A stretch of DNA of 64,000 nucleotides from Comamonadaceae bacterium 2PF (lineage in GTDB: Bacteria; Pseudomonadota; Gammaproteobacteria; Burkholderiales; Burkholderiaceae_C). The stretch lies in NCBI GenBank assembly GCA_005502875.1, contig SCMV01000013.1:22267-86266 (forward strand), in the 5' to 3' direction. Each line of letters starts with the position of its first letter. The stretch's first letter is position 1. Below the pieces are notes generated by a model. That model was not told the DNA's origin, searched no databases, and saw nothing but the letters and a program-made list of their open reading frames with translations. Shown here in pieces: positions 8,081 through 16,265 of this stretch. A program made the translations under genes and the position numbers.

Positions 8081-8761
8081 TCAGGCTTGTTGACGACGAC
8101 GGCGTGCGGCCACGGCGCCCACAACGGCCAAGCCCAGGCCGGCCATGGCGACGCTGCTGGGTTCAGGCACGTCCGTCACGTTGAACGCCACTTCGCCGAC
8201 GCTGCAGCCCACCCAGGTGCTGCTGGACGGGCACTGGCTGGCTTCGAGCTTGATGTAGCGCGTGGCAATGGCGTCCCAGTTGAACACGTCGGCGCTGTAG
8301 TCCTGGCCAGAGGCGTTGTTGGTGGGGGACAGGCTGCTGCCGAGGGTGGTCCAGGTGATGCCGTCAACCGAGCCCAGGATGTTGAGCTTGCCGATGCCGT
8401 TGCCATCTTCGTTCCACAGCGCCATGCCTTGGGTGAAGCGCACTTCGCCCAGGTCGTAAGACACGCTGGCGGTGGAGGTACCGAAGTTGGAGAACCACTC
8501 GTAGTAGTAGGTCGTGCCTGCGTCGTCCACGCTGAAGTCCCACACGTGCAGCGGGTTGCTGGCAATGTAGGCGTCAAAATCGGTCACGCCGCTCACGTAG
8601 TCGGTGATCAGGCCGTATTGGTCGTGCGTGCTGGAGATGGCGCCGATACCGGGGGCACCAGAGACAATCTGGGCAGATTGGGCGCCGACGACCACGCCGG
8701 CTTGGGCCGACGAAAGGGCGGCTGCGGACAGGGCGGCGGTGATGACAAGCTTTTTGATCAT
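8081..8761 (-). CDS. PEP-CTERM sorting domain protein
   Basis: A 226-residue exported protein: Sec signal peptide (MIKKLVITAALSAAALSSAQA), a mature part rich in Gly, Ser, Thr and aromatic residues, then the C-terminal tripartite signal VPEPSSVAMAG, a hydrophobic helix and RRRRQQA. By family knowledge this tail is recognised by the exosortase EpsH, which anchors or releases proteins in cells that make exopolysaccharide. No exosortase is inside this window. The mature region has two cysteines in a CPSSSTWVGC loop; its function is unknown. CCGGAGCAAACC precedes the ATG, giving a clear ribosome site. Confidence 0.88.
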   Translation of the reverse strand: MIKKLVITAALSAAALSSAQAGVVVGAQSAQIVSGAPGIGAISSTHDQYGLITDYVSGVTDFDAYIASNPLHVWDFSVDDAGTTYYYEWFSNFGTSTASVSYDLGEVRFTQGMALWNEDGNGIGKLNILGSVDGITWTTLGSSLSPTNNASGQDYSADVFNWDAIATRYIKLEASQCPSSSTWVGCSVGEVAFNVTDVPEPSSVAMAGLGLAVVGAVAARRRRQQA

Positions 8762-8899
8762 GGTTTGCTCCGGTTTTGGGGAACCTCTCCCCTGGGGCGT
8801 TTTCAGTTACTCGGAACGTTACTGTGAATACCTCACACTTGACAACCCCTTGTTCCCGGGCCTGTGGCCTGCGTTCAACCCTTTGCCAGGAGTTTTGCC

Positions 8900-9622
8900 A
8901 TGTCCCGTGAGCCGTTCAGGGCATCCGGTCCGGCGGTGCAGCATTTCATCGACCTGATGGATCGCTTCGCCGTGGTGCGCTCGCGCGCGATGTTTGGCGG
9001 GCATGGTTTGTATCGCGACGGCATCATGTTTGCGCTTTTGGCGAACGGGGTGCTTTACCTCAAGGTGGACGATCAAACCCGCGCAAATTTCACAAAATGG
9101 AACTTGCGGCCTTTTTCGTTTGCGGCCAAAGGGCGCATGGTGCAATTGAGTTATCACGAGGCGCCGCCTCAAGCGCTGGAGGATCCGGCTGAGATGGCCG
9201 AGTGGTGCGCATTGGCTTGGCAAGCGGCACTCAGGGCCCAAGAGAAGCCCAAAAACAAGCCAGGCGGCAAATCACCCATGGATTCGGGCAACTCCGAGGC
9301 CGTGCCTGGTGCGGCCCTGACGGGGCGCACGGGCAAAGGAGACGGTGCCTTGGCATCTCCTGTGCCGCTTGACAAGTTGCCCAACCTGGGGCCGCGCAGC
9401 GTGGCCGCGTTGGCAGTTGCGGGCATCACAGGCCTGGATGGCTTGCGGGAGCTCGGTGCGGTGAGGGCGTACGTGCGCACGCGGGCGCTCTGCCCGGGCG
9501 TGAGCCTGAACCTGCTGTGGGCCCTGGAGGGGGCGCTGACCGGCCGACCCTGGCAGGAGGTGGCCGTGGCCGATCGCGCCAGCCTGCTGATGGCGCTGGA
9601 GGACGTGCAGCGCCAGGGATGA
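8900..9622 (+). CDS. TfoX/Sxy family protein
   Basis: A 240-residue protein with two recognisable parts. Residues 1-105 are TfoX_N-like (VRSRAMFGGHGLYRDGIMFALL, then LYLKVDDQTRANF). Residues about 140-240 are TfoX_C-like (LPNLGPRSVAALAVAGITGLDGLRELGAVRAYV), a helix-hairpin-helix type fold. A poorly conserved Gly/Lys linker joins them. TfoX/Sxy proteins drive competence genes with CRP in gammaproteobacteria; the role in Burkholderiales is not established. The start at 8900 has CCAGGAG six bases upstream and replaces an earlier ATG at 8864 that lacks such a site. The 138-bp divergent gap to the PEP-CTERM gene should hold both promoters. Confidence 0.8.
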   Translation: MSREPFRASGPAVQHFIDLMDRFAVVRSRAMFGGHGLYRDGIMFALLANGVLYLKVDDQTRANFTKWNLRPFSFAAKGRMVQLSYHEAPPQALEDPAEMAEWCALAWQAALRAQEKPKNKPGGKSPMDSGNSEAVPGAALTGRTGKGDGALASPVPLDKLPNLGPRSVAALAVAGITGLDGLRELGAVRAYVRTRALCPGVSLNLLWALEGALTGRPWQEVAVADRASLLMALEDVQRQG

Positions 9623-9631
9623 GCTGCGAGC

Positions 9632-12600
9632 TCAGCCTTTGAGAGGCTGCCCGAGTTGTTTGAGCAGGTCGCGCACGTACTGGGCGCGGTCCTTCGGGTC
9701 TTTCAACTCCTTTTCGATGCGCAGCTTGTCGTTGCCTGCCAGCTTGATGTGGCGGTTTTTCTGCACCAACTCGATGATGCGCATCGGGTCGATGGGCGGG
9801 TTGGGGCGGAAGGTGACGCTGATGATGCCGGGCGCTGCGTCGATCTTGATGACGCCATAGGGCTTGGCCTGCACTCGCAGCTTGTGGGTGTCGAACAGGG
9901 CCTGCGCCTGGGGCGGCAGCTTGCCGAAGCGGTCGACCAGCTCTTCCAGCATGCCCTCGATCTTGTCCTGTGTGTCGGCGGTGGCCAGGCGCTTGTACAG
10001 GCTCAGGCGCACGTGGACGTCGCCGCAGTAGGCGTCGGGCAGCAGGGCGGGGGCGTGCAGGTTGATGTCGGTGTTGCTGCCGAACAGGCCCGAGGGCGAG
10101 AGCAGATCGGGCTCCTTGCCTGACTTGAGTGCGCGCACGGCCTCCGCCAGCATCTCGTTGTAGAGCTGGAAGCCCACCTCCATCATGTTGCCGCTCTGGT
10201 TGTCGCCCAGCACCTCGCCGGCGCCGCGGATTTCGAGGTCGTGCATGGCCAGGTAGAAGCCCGAGCCCAGCTCTTCCATGTTCTGGATGGCGTCCAGGCG
10301 CTGCGCGGCCTGCTTGGTCAGGCCCTCGACGTCGGGCACGAGCAGGTAGGCGTAGGCTTGGTGGTGTGAACGCCCGACGCGACCACGCAGCTGGTGCAGC
10401 TGGGCCAGGCCGAACTTGTCGGCACGGGTCATCACGATGGTGTTGGCGCTGGGCACGTCGATGCCGGTCTCGATGATGGTCGAGCACAGCAACACGTTGT
10501 GGCGCTGGGCCACGAAGTCGCGCATGACGCGTTCGAGTTCGCGCTCGGGCATCTGGCCGTGGGCGATGGCGATGCGCGCTTCGGGGATGAGCTCGGCGAG
10601 CTTGTCGCGGCGGTTCTCGATGGTCTCGACTTCGTTGTGCAGGAAGTAGACCTGGCCGCCGCGCTTGAGTTCGCGCAGCACGGCTTCGCGGATGACACTG
10701 CTGTTCTCGGTGCGCACGAAGGTTTTGATGGCCAGGCGGCGCTGCGGGGCGGTGGCGATGACCGACAGGTCGCGCAGGCCTTCCATCGCCATGCCCAAGG
10801 TGCGGGGGATGGGGGTGGCGGTGAGCGTGAGCACGTCGATGTCGGCGCGCATGGCCTTGATGGCCTCTTTGTGGCGCACGCCGAAACGGTGCTCCTCGTC
10901 GATGATGAGCAAGCCCAGGCGTTTGAACTTCACCGATTCGCTGAGCAGCTTGTGCGTGCCAACGACGATGTCGATCGTGCCGTCTTCCAGGCCCTGCATG
11001 GCGCCCTTGATCTCCTTGGCCGAGCGGAAGCGCGACATCTCGGCCACCTTCACGGGCCATTGGGCGAAGCGGTCGGCGATGTTCTGGTAGTGCTGCTCGG
11101 CCAGCAGGGTGGTGGGCGCCAGCAAGGCGACTTGCTTGCCGCTGGTGACGGCCACGAACATGGCGCGCAGGGCGACCTCGGTCTTGCCGAAGCCCACGTC
11201 GCCGCAGACCAGGCGGTCCATCGGGCGTGGGCTGATCATGTCCTGGATGACGGCGTGGATGGCGGCGCGCTGGTCGGGCGTCTCCTCGAAGCCGAAGCTG
11301 GTGGCGAAGGCCTCGTAGTCCTGTGCGCTGAAGCGGAAGGCGTGGCCTTCTCGGGCGGCGCGTCGGGCGTAGAGGTTGAGCAGCTCGGCGGCGGTGTCGC
11401 GCACCTGCTCGGCGGCCTTGCGCTTGGCCTTGTCCCACTGTGGCGAGCCCAGCTTGTGCAGGGGGGCTTCGTCGGCGCTGACGCCGGTGTAGCGGCTGAT
11501 GAGGTGCAGTTGCGACACGGGCACATAGAGCACGGCCTTGTCGGCGTACTCCAGGTGCAGGAACTCGGAGGGGCCGTCGCCCAGGTCGAGGTTGATGAGG
11601 CCCTGGTAGCGGCCAATGCCGTGGTTGCTGTGCACCACGGGGTCGCCCACGTTCAGCTCGGACAGGTCCTTGATGAGCGAATCGACGTCGGTGGTCTGTT
11701 CGTTCTTTTTGCGACGGCGGCGCGTGGCCGGGCTGGCGTCGAAGAGCTCGGTCTCGGTGATGAGGTGCAGGCTCTGCGCGTTGCTGGCGCCCTGCCAGAT
11801 GAAGCCAGCGGCCAGCGGCGCGGCGGTGATGGCGTGGCGGTGGTCGCTGCCGGAGAAGGCCTTGAGGTTGTCGACACTGGGCAGCTCCAGCTGGTGGTCG
11901 CGCAGCAGCTCCATCAGGCTTTCGCGACGTCCGGCGCTTTCGGCCACGACCAGCACGCGGGCTTCGGTCTTGCTCAGGTGCTGCTCGAGCTTGCGCAGCG
12001 GGTCTTGACCGCCGCGCTCGACGCTCAGGTTGGGCAGCGGGCGTGCCCAGTCGGTGGGCTCGGTGCCGCGGATGGCCAGCACCGCGTGGGCGTTGGCCAG
12101 CGCGAAGAAGTCGTCGGTCTTGAGGAAGATGTCTTCGGGCGGCAGCAGCGGGCGCTCGGGGTCGTGCTGCAGGAAGCGGTGGCGCTCGCGCGTCTCGGTC
12201 CAGAAGCGGCGCAGGGCTTCGTCGATGTCGCCGTGCAGGACCACGGCGGCGCCACCCTGGGCAGGGTCGCCCAGGTGGTGGAAGAAGGTCGAGGTCTCGT
12301 CGAAGAACAGGGGCAGGTAGTACTCGATGCCGCCCGTGGCCACGCCCGTGCCAATGTCTTTGTAGATGCGAGATTTGCTCGGGTCACCCTCGATCCGTTC
12401 GCGCCAGCGGTCTCGGAATGCAGCGCGCGAGGCCTCGTCCATCGGGAATTCACGGCCGGGCAACAGCCGCACCTCGGGCACAGGGTACAGGCTGCGCTGG
12501 GTGTCCGGGTCGAAGGTGCGGATGGAGTCGATCTCGTCGCCGAACAGGTCCACGCGGTAGGGCACCAGCGAACCCATCGGGTAGAGGTCGATCAGGCCGC

Positions 12601-13126
12601 CGCGCACGGCGTACTCGCCTGGCGACACCACCTGGCTGACGTGGTTGTAGCCGGCCAGGGTGAGCTGCGATTTGAGGGCGGCTTCGTTGAGCTTTTGCTT
12701 TTGCTTGAAGTGAAAGGTGTAGGCCGCCAGGAAGGAGGGGGGCGCCAGGCGCGTGAGGGCCGTGGTGGCGGGCAGCATGACCAGGTCAACGCCCTTGTCG
12801 CCTTCGCCGTTCACGCCGTTCTGCATGCGCCAGAGCGTGGCCAGGCGCTCCGAGATCAGGTCCTGGTGGGGCGAGAAGGTGTCGTAGGGCAGCGTTTCCC
12901 AGTCGGGGAAGATGGCGCAGCGCAGTTCGGGGGCAAAGAAGGCGACCTCGTCGAGCAGGCGCTGGGCGTCGGCCGGATCGGCCGTGAGCAGGGCAGTGAG
13001 CTGGCCTTGTGCCTTGCGCGCGAGGGCGAAATGGGCCAGCAACGCCGAGTCGCCAGAGCCGATGGGCCGGGGCATGGTGAAGCGTTTGCCGGGGGCGATG
13101 GCGGGCGAGGGCAGGGCGGGCAGCAT
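9632..13126 (-). CDS. mfd: Transcription-repair coupling factor Mfd
   Basis: A 1164-residue protein of normal Mfd length. In order: UvrB-like damage domains (IFPDWETLPYDTFSPHQDLISERL near residue 80), the RNA-polymerase-interacting CarD-like domain (LNVGDPVVHSNHGIGRYQGL), the RecG-like translocase with Walker A GDVGFGKTEVALRA and Walker B LLIIDEEHRFG, helicase motifs GTHKLLSE, TATPIPRTL and QLRGRVGR, and the TRCF C-terminal domain. Mfd removes stalled RNA polymerase and recruits UvrA. The start giving MLPALPSPAIAPGKRF is chosen because homologues begin with such a P-x-P-G-K-R motif; longer in-frame starts lie inside the divergent ispD promoter. It converges on the tfoX-like gene with 9 bp between. 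Confidence 0.97.
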   Translation of the reverse strand: MLPALPSPAIAPGKRFTMPRPIGSGDSALLAHFALARKAQGQLTALLTADPADAQRLLDEVAFFAPELRCAIFPDWETLPYDTFSPHQDLISERLATLWRMQNGVNGEGDKGVDLVMLPATTALTRLAPPSFLAAYTFHFKQKQKLNEAALKSQLTLAGYNHVSQVVSPGEYAVRGGLIDLYPMGSLVPYRVDLFGDEIDSIRTFDPDTQRSLYPVPEVRLLPGREFPMDEASRAAFRDRWRERIEGDPSKSRIYKDIGTGVATGGIEYYLPLFFDETSTFFHHLGDPAQGGAAVVLHGDIDEALRRFWTETRERHRFLQHDPERPLLPPEDIFLKTDDFFALANAHAVLAIRGTEPTDWARPLPNLSVERGGQDPLRKLEQHLSKTEARVLVVAESAGRRESLMELLRDHQLELPSVDNLKAFSGSDHRHAITAAPLAAGFIWQGASNAQSLHLITETELFDASPATRRRRKKNEQTTDVDSLIKDLSELNVGDPVVHSNHGIGRYQGLINLDLGDGPSEFLHLEYADKAVLYVPVSQLHLISRYTGVSADEAPLHKLGSPQWDKAKRKAAEQVRDTAAELLNLYARRAAREGHAFRFSAQDYEAFATSFGFEETPDQRAAIHAVIQDMISPRPMDRLVCGDVGFGKTEVALRAMFVAVTSGKQVALLAPTTLLAEQHYQNIADRFAQWPVKVAEMSRFRSAKEIKGAMQGLEDGTIDIVVGTHKLLSESVKFKRLGLLIIDEEHRFGVRHKEAIKAMRADIDVLTLTATPIPRTLGMAMEGLRDLSVIATAPQRRLAIKTFVRTENSSVIREAVLRELKRGGQVYFLHNEVETIENRRDKLAELIPEARIAIAHGQMPERELERVMRDFVAQRHNVLLCSTIIETGIDVPSANTIVMTRADKFGLAQLHQLRGRVGRSHHQAYAYLLVPDVEGLTKQAAQRLDAIQNMEELGSGFYLAMHDLEIRGAGEVLGDNQSGNMMEVGFQLYNEMLAEAVRALKSGKEPDLLSPSGLFGSNTDINLHAPALLPDAYCGDVHVRLSLYKRLATADTQDKIEGMLEELVDRFGKLPPQAQALFDTHKLRVQAKPYGVIKIDAAPGIISVTFRPNPPIDPMRIIELVQKNRHIKLAGNDKLRIEKELKDPKDRAQYVRDLLKQLGQPLKG

Positions 13127-13187
13127 GGGCAGGTGAAAAAGCAAAAGGCCCGGGCACGGGTGTGGCCGGGCGTCAACGATCAACGCA

Positions 13188-13222
13188 TTGGCTTTGATTT
13201 TAGGTGCGAGACAATCCGGCCA
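13188..13222 (+). promoter_or_regulatory. Candidate promoter giving a leaderless ispD mRNA
   Basis: TTGGCT (13188-13193) and GACAAT (13210-13215) are separated by 16 bp. The ispD ATG begins six bases after the -10 hexamer, where a transcript would normally start, so the mRNA may have almost no 5' leader. No Shine-Dalgarno sequence is visible, which agrees. This is an inference from spacing alone. Confidence 0.4.
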
Positions 13223-13986
13223 TGCCAGAGACATCCTTGTTCACCCTGACGTCACCTGATTTTCAGCCGCGTTGTTTTGCGCTGGTGCCGTGTGCCGGGG
13301 TCGGCGAGCGAGCCGGTGTGGGTGGCCCCAAGCAGTATCACCCGGTCGCGGGGCGGTCGGTGGTTTCACACACCTTGCAGGCGCTTCAAGCTGTGCCAAG
13401 GCTGTTTGCGACGCTGGTGGTGCTGTCGCCCGAGGACACTCAGTTTGAGCGCCACGCGCCGGACTTTGCGGGCGAGGGGGCCTGGGTGGCACGGATCGGT
13501 GGGGCCAGCCGAGCCGAGAGCGTGCTCAACGGGTTGGGCGAGTTGCGAGCCCGGGGCGCGCAGCCGCACGATTGGGTGCTGGTGCATGACGCGGCGCGTT
13601 GCCTCTTGCGGCCTGAATGGGTTGATCGACTGCTGGATGCTTGTGTCGATGACGAGGTGGGCGGCTTGCTGGCGCTGCCATTGGCGGACACGCTCAAGGC
13701 ATCGGCGCCGGGGGGCGGTGGTGAGCCACGCTCCTCCCAGACGGTGGACCGCACCGCCAAATGGGGCGCGCAGACGCCTCAGATGTTTCGCTTGGGCTTG
13801 CTTCAGCCAGCTCTGTTGGGGGCGTTGTCTGACCCTGCCACGGCGTCGGCCGTCACCGACGAGGCCAGCGCCATCGAGATGCTGGGCCATGCCCCGCGCC
13901 TGGTGACGGGCGACTTCGAGAACTTCAAGCTCACTTGGCCGGGCGATTTCGCTTTGGCTGAGCGCCTGTTGGCGACGCGGGCTTGA
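13222..13986 (+). CDS. ispD: 2-C-methyl-D-erythritol 4-phosphate cytidylyltransferase IspD
   Basis: A 254-residue enzyme that makes CDP-ME in the non-mevalonate isoprenoid pathway. It shows the CTP-binding loop LVPCAGVGERAGVGGPKQYHPV (the G-x-G-x-R...K signature), HDAARCLL, and WGAQTPQMFRLGLL typical of IspD. The start at 13222 avoids a short upstream extension. In most proteobacteria ispD is followed directly by ispF; here ispF lies 3.8 kb downstream. The last 56 bp overlap the 3' end of the convergent zeta toxin gene, so the toxin gene end is embedded in the ispD coding region. Confidence 0.95.
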   Translation: MPETSLFTLTSPDFQPRCFALVPCAGVGERAGVGGPKQYHPVAGRSVVSHTLQALQAVPRLFATLVVLSPEDTQFERHAPDFAGEGAWVARIGGASRAESVLNGLGELRARGAQPHDWVLVHDAARCLLRPEWVDRLLDACVDDEVGGLLALPLADTLKASAPGGGGEPRSSQTVDRTAKWGAQTPQMFRLGLLQPALLGALSDPATASAVTDEASAIEMLGHAPRLVTGDFENFKLTWPGDFALAERLLATRA

Positions 13987-14710
13987 CCTTGGTGCGCTTG
14001 GGCTCATTGGCCTGGGCCTTGGCTGCTGTCGTCTCCGTTGGCGAGACCGCCTGGCGCGAGGCTGCTGCCTTGATGGCCGCCATCGCGATCGGTTTGGCCC
14101 ACTCCGGCGTCTGGCTCATGTCTGCGGCGCCGCCTGGCACGCGCACCAAACCTTGCTGCCAGTGCACCACCAGTTGGGGCTTGGGGGCCTGACCCTGGTG
14201 TGGATCGGCGTCGTGGCTGTTGTCGTAGACGCGCAGCTCTGCCAAGTGCGGAAGCAACTGAATCAACTGCAGGCGACTTTGGTCAAAGCGACGACGGATG
14301 TCGGCTTCTGGGATGTCGTGGCCGCCTTTGCGAACCCGAGCCTTGACGCGCGCCAAGTGCTGCTCCGGGCTGGCCAACCCCACGTACCAGACGCGCACTT
14401 CGATGCCGGCCAGAGCGGCCTGTTTGAGCAGGCGCGCAAAGCTCTGCCCGCCCAAGGTGGTTTCAAAGTTGTGGTCCAGCCGCCGAGCGATGGCATGTTG
14501 AAGCAGGCGTTTGCCTTCATGCCAGGCGGCGCTGTTGGCTTGGGTGGCACTCAGGTGTGGCTGCGCTGCCCGGATGCGGGCGGCGGCCTCATCCGGGTTG
14601 AAGTACTGGGCGCCGTGAGCGCGGATGGTGGCCCCGCCGATGCTGCTCTTGCCGGCACCGTTGGTGCCAGCCAGCACGAAAATGCGGGGGGCGTGGGCAG
14701 TCTGGTCCAC
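13931..14710 (-). CDS. Zeta-toxin family P-loop kinase
   Basis: A 259-residue protein with a zeta-type P-loop GTNGAGKSSIG, a conserved FNPDEAAARI, and NFETTLGGQSFARLL, which together match zeta toxins/UDP-N-acetylglucosamine kinases and their chaperone-like relatives. By family knowledge zeta phosphorylates UDP-GlcNAc and blocks wall synthesis. The C-terminal 60 residues are a Lys/Pro/Ala-rich tail without a recognised domain. The GTG at 14710 has AGAGAG upstream and is preferred; a GTG at 14752 lies inside a hairpin. It follows a Phd/YefM-type antitoxin gene and overlaps ispD by 56 bp on the other strand. Confidence 0.8.
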   Translation of the reverse strand: MDQTAHAPRIFVLAGTNGAGKSSIGGATIRAHGAQYFNPDEAAARIRAAQPHLSATQANSAAWHEGKRLLQHAIARRLDHNFETTLGGQSFARLLKQAALAGIEVRVWYVGLASPEQHLARVKARVRKGGHDIPEADIRRRFDQSRLQLIQLLPHLAELRVYDNSHDADPHQGQAPKPQLVVHWQQGLVRVPGGAADMSQTPEWAKPIAMAAIKAAASRQAVSPTETTAAKAQANEPKRTKVKPASPTGAQPKRNRPAK

Positions 14711-14744
14711 GGGCAGTCTCTCTGTTTTTTGGGTTGAAACGACA

Positions 14745-14766
14745 AGGCGCACCTGGGGGTGCGCCT
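14745..14766 (-). repeat. Hairpin between antitoxin and toxin genes
   Basis: Arms AGGCGCACC and GGTGCGCCT (9 bp, 4-base loop) lie between the antitoxin stop and the toxin start. On the toxin strand it is followed by TGTCGTTT, too poor in T for a strong terminator. It could lower toxin expression relative to antitoxin by partial termination or by blocking translation. Confidence 0.5.
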
Positions 14767-14812
14767 GGAGCGTGTGGCGCGTCGAGGCGCCCGATCGTGT
14801 GCCTGACCGACT

Positions 14813-15163
14813 TCAGTGAGCTGGTGTCACCGCTGCCAGGGCTGCTGCGCCAAGCTCTTCAGGAGAGGCGTCGAAAGCCGCCAGCATGCCCCGGCGCGAT
14901 GCTGGCGTTTGCATCTGTTGAAGCAGGGCGTCGAACTCGTGGCTCAGGCTGCCCAGGGCCTGGTCGCGCGCGTCAAGCAGCGCCTGGTAGGCGTCCAGCG
15001 ACAGCACCACGGCCGTGGGGCGGTCTCGCTTGGTGATGGCCACCATGCCTTGGCTGGAGGCGGCGTCCAGGACGCGCCCGAAGCTGTTCTTGGCTTCGGT
15101 GGCAGAAAACTCGGGAACCGCCACCTCTTCACCACGGTGGTTGCGCAAGGTCAGTGCAGTCAT
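14813..15163 (-). CDS. Phd/YefM-type antitoxin
   Basis: A 116-residue protein with the Phd/YefM signature: VPEFSATEAKNSFGRVLDAA, then GMVAITKRDRPTAVVLSLDAYQALL. This is the DNA-binding N-terminal domain that represses its own operon; the C-terminal part (about residues 65-116) normally wraps the toxin. The ATG at 15163 is used, with AAGGG eight bases upstream; a TTG 21 bp earlier is possible. It precedes a zeta-like kinase gene by about 100 bp. Phd/YefM antitoxins usually pair with Doc or YoeB, so this partner is unusual, although the order antitoxin then toxin is standard. Confidence 0.82.
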   Translation of the reverse strand: MTALTLRNHRGEEVAVPEFSATEAKNSFGRVLDAASSQGMVAITKRDRPTAVVLSLDAYQALLDARDQALGSLSHEFDALLQQMQTPASRRGMLAAFDASPEELGAAALAAVTPAH

Positions 15164-15205
15164 GGGGACGCCCTTTGCGATCAAGGTGTGATCGATGAGG
15201 CTATT

Positions 15206-16036
15206 TTAGCCATTTCGGCTGGTTTGTCCAGTTCTTCTGGCCAAAATGGCCATTCCACCGATGGCGAGCAGCAGCATGCTGGAGGGCTCAGGCACGCTGG
15301 ACACCCAGGTTGCCTGCTGGCCAGAGCTGGCCATGGTGGCATCGATCCAGCTTCGGTAGCTGGCGACCTGCACGAATGCCGAGCCCTCTGTCGCGCCCGT
15401 CTCCCCGTTCTGGAGCACGGCCGAGGCCACGCCCAGCAGCAATTCGCCAGCGCTGTTGGTTGTGGCACCGGCGAACAAGGCGCCGCCACTGTCCCCACCT
15501 TGCAAATGGGCGTTGCCGTTGGTCAGCAGCCAGTTCACCGCGACGGGGCCTCCGTCATCATCCTGGTACGTGGGGGTCACGTCGTAGGCTGTGGCGTAGG
15601 CGAAGCCGTTCGGAGCCTGGTTCTGCGCCGACACCATGGTCAGCGTGCCCAGTGATTCGACCTGCGATGAGGTGATCACCTCGTCATTGAGGATGGGGGT
15701 GGCGATGTTCAGCGATGCAGACAGTTGAACCAAAGCGATGTCGTCGCTCGGGAAGCCTGCGCTGCTGAACGTGTAGATGGCGCTCACCAGAGACGTCCCG
15801 CCTTGCGAAACGAAACTGCTCGAGCCTGCTGTCAGCGAACTGGCCACGTGCGCAGCCGTCAGGACCCAGTTGCTCGCGATGAGAACGCCAGATGCCCCTG
15901 CGAGCTCTCCGATGGCATCAAAGCTGTTGGTGGCCGTGCCATTGACGATCGCATGAGCCGCTGGGGCGAAGCAAAGGGCAGCCCCCACAGCAAGGGGAGC
16001 GATGACGGAGCGAGAGAAACACGAGCGCTTGTGCAT
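15206..16036 (-). CDS. Secreted trypsin-like serine protease with PEP-CTERM tail
   Basis: A 276-residue S1 (trypsin-fold) protease. A signal peptide ends at AHA (residue 29), and the mature chain would begin IVNG, matching the IVGG start of active trypsins, so Sec cleavage alone could activate it. The triad is visible: His63 in LTAAHVA, Asp99 in SDDIALVQL, Ser183 in GGDSGGALF. The tail has VPEPSSMLLLAIGGMAIL and RRTGQ, the exosortase sorting signal. It would be anchored or released at the cell surface. It lies between the antitoxin gene and amtB inside the split isp locus. Its substrate is unknown. Confidence 0.88.
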   Translation of the reverse strand: MHKRSCFSRSVIAPLAVGAALCFAPAAHAIVNGTATNSFDAIGELAGASGVLIASNWVLTAAHVASSLTAGSSSFVSQGGTSLVSAIYTFSSAGFPSDDIALVQLSASLNIATPILNDEVITSSQVESLGTLTMVSAQNQAPNGFAYATAYDVTPTYQDDDGGPVAVNWLLTNGNAHLQGGDSGGALFAGATTNSAGELLLGVASAVLQNGETGATEGSAFVQVASYRSWIDATMASSGQQATWVSSVPEPSSMLLLAIGGMAILARRTGQTSRNG

Positions 16037-16210
16037 GAGGGCAGGGAGAGGAGAGGGTTGCCTGGGTCGACCGATGCCGCGTTGGGGCGCGGCATGGGGG
16101 GGCGCCCGAGTTCGATGCGTGACCTTTGCCAAGGATGCTTCACAAGCGAGCCTTTGGGCCATTGGGGCAATCCTCGTGGGGGCGATTCGACGCCTTGGGG
16201 GGGCACGGAC

Positions 16211-16242
16211 CAAAAGAAAAACCCGGCGGGTGCCGGGTTTTC
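16211..16242 (-). terminator. Intrinsic terminator downstream of amtB
   Basis: On the minus strand, arms AAACCCGGC and GCCGGGTTT with a 4-base loop are followed by TTCTTTTG. It ends the amtB transcript 24 bp past its stop and separates it from the downstream protease gene. Confidence 0.85.
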
Positions 16243-16265
16243 CGTTTCATGGGGCAGCGTTGGCC

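Noticed and set aside
9426..11438. 670-codon minus-strand frame overlapping mfd in another frame
   Set aside because: Arg/Pro/Ala-rich shadow in the same strand; explained by GC-rich codons of mfd.
10394..13249. 951-codon plus-strand frame antisense to mfd
   Set aside because: Its translation has no domain and mirrors the third-base GC bias of mfd, which is full-length with all motifs.
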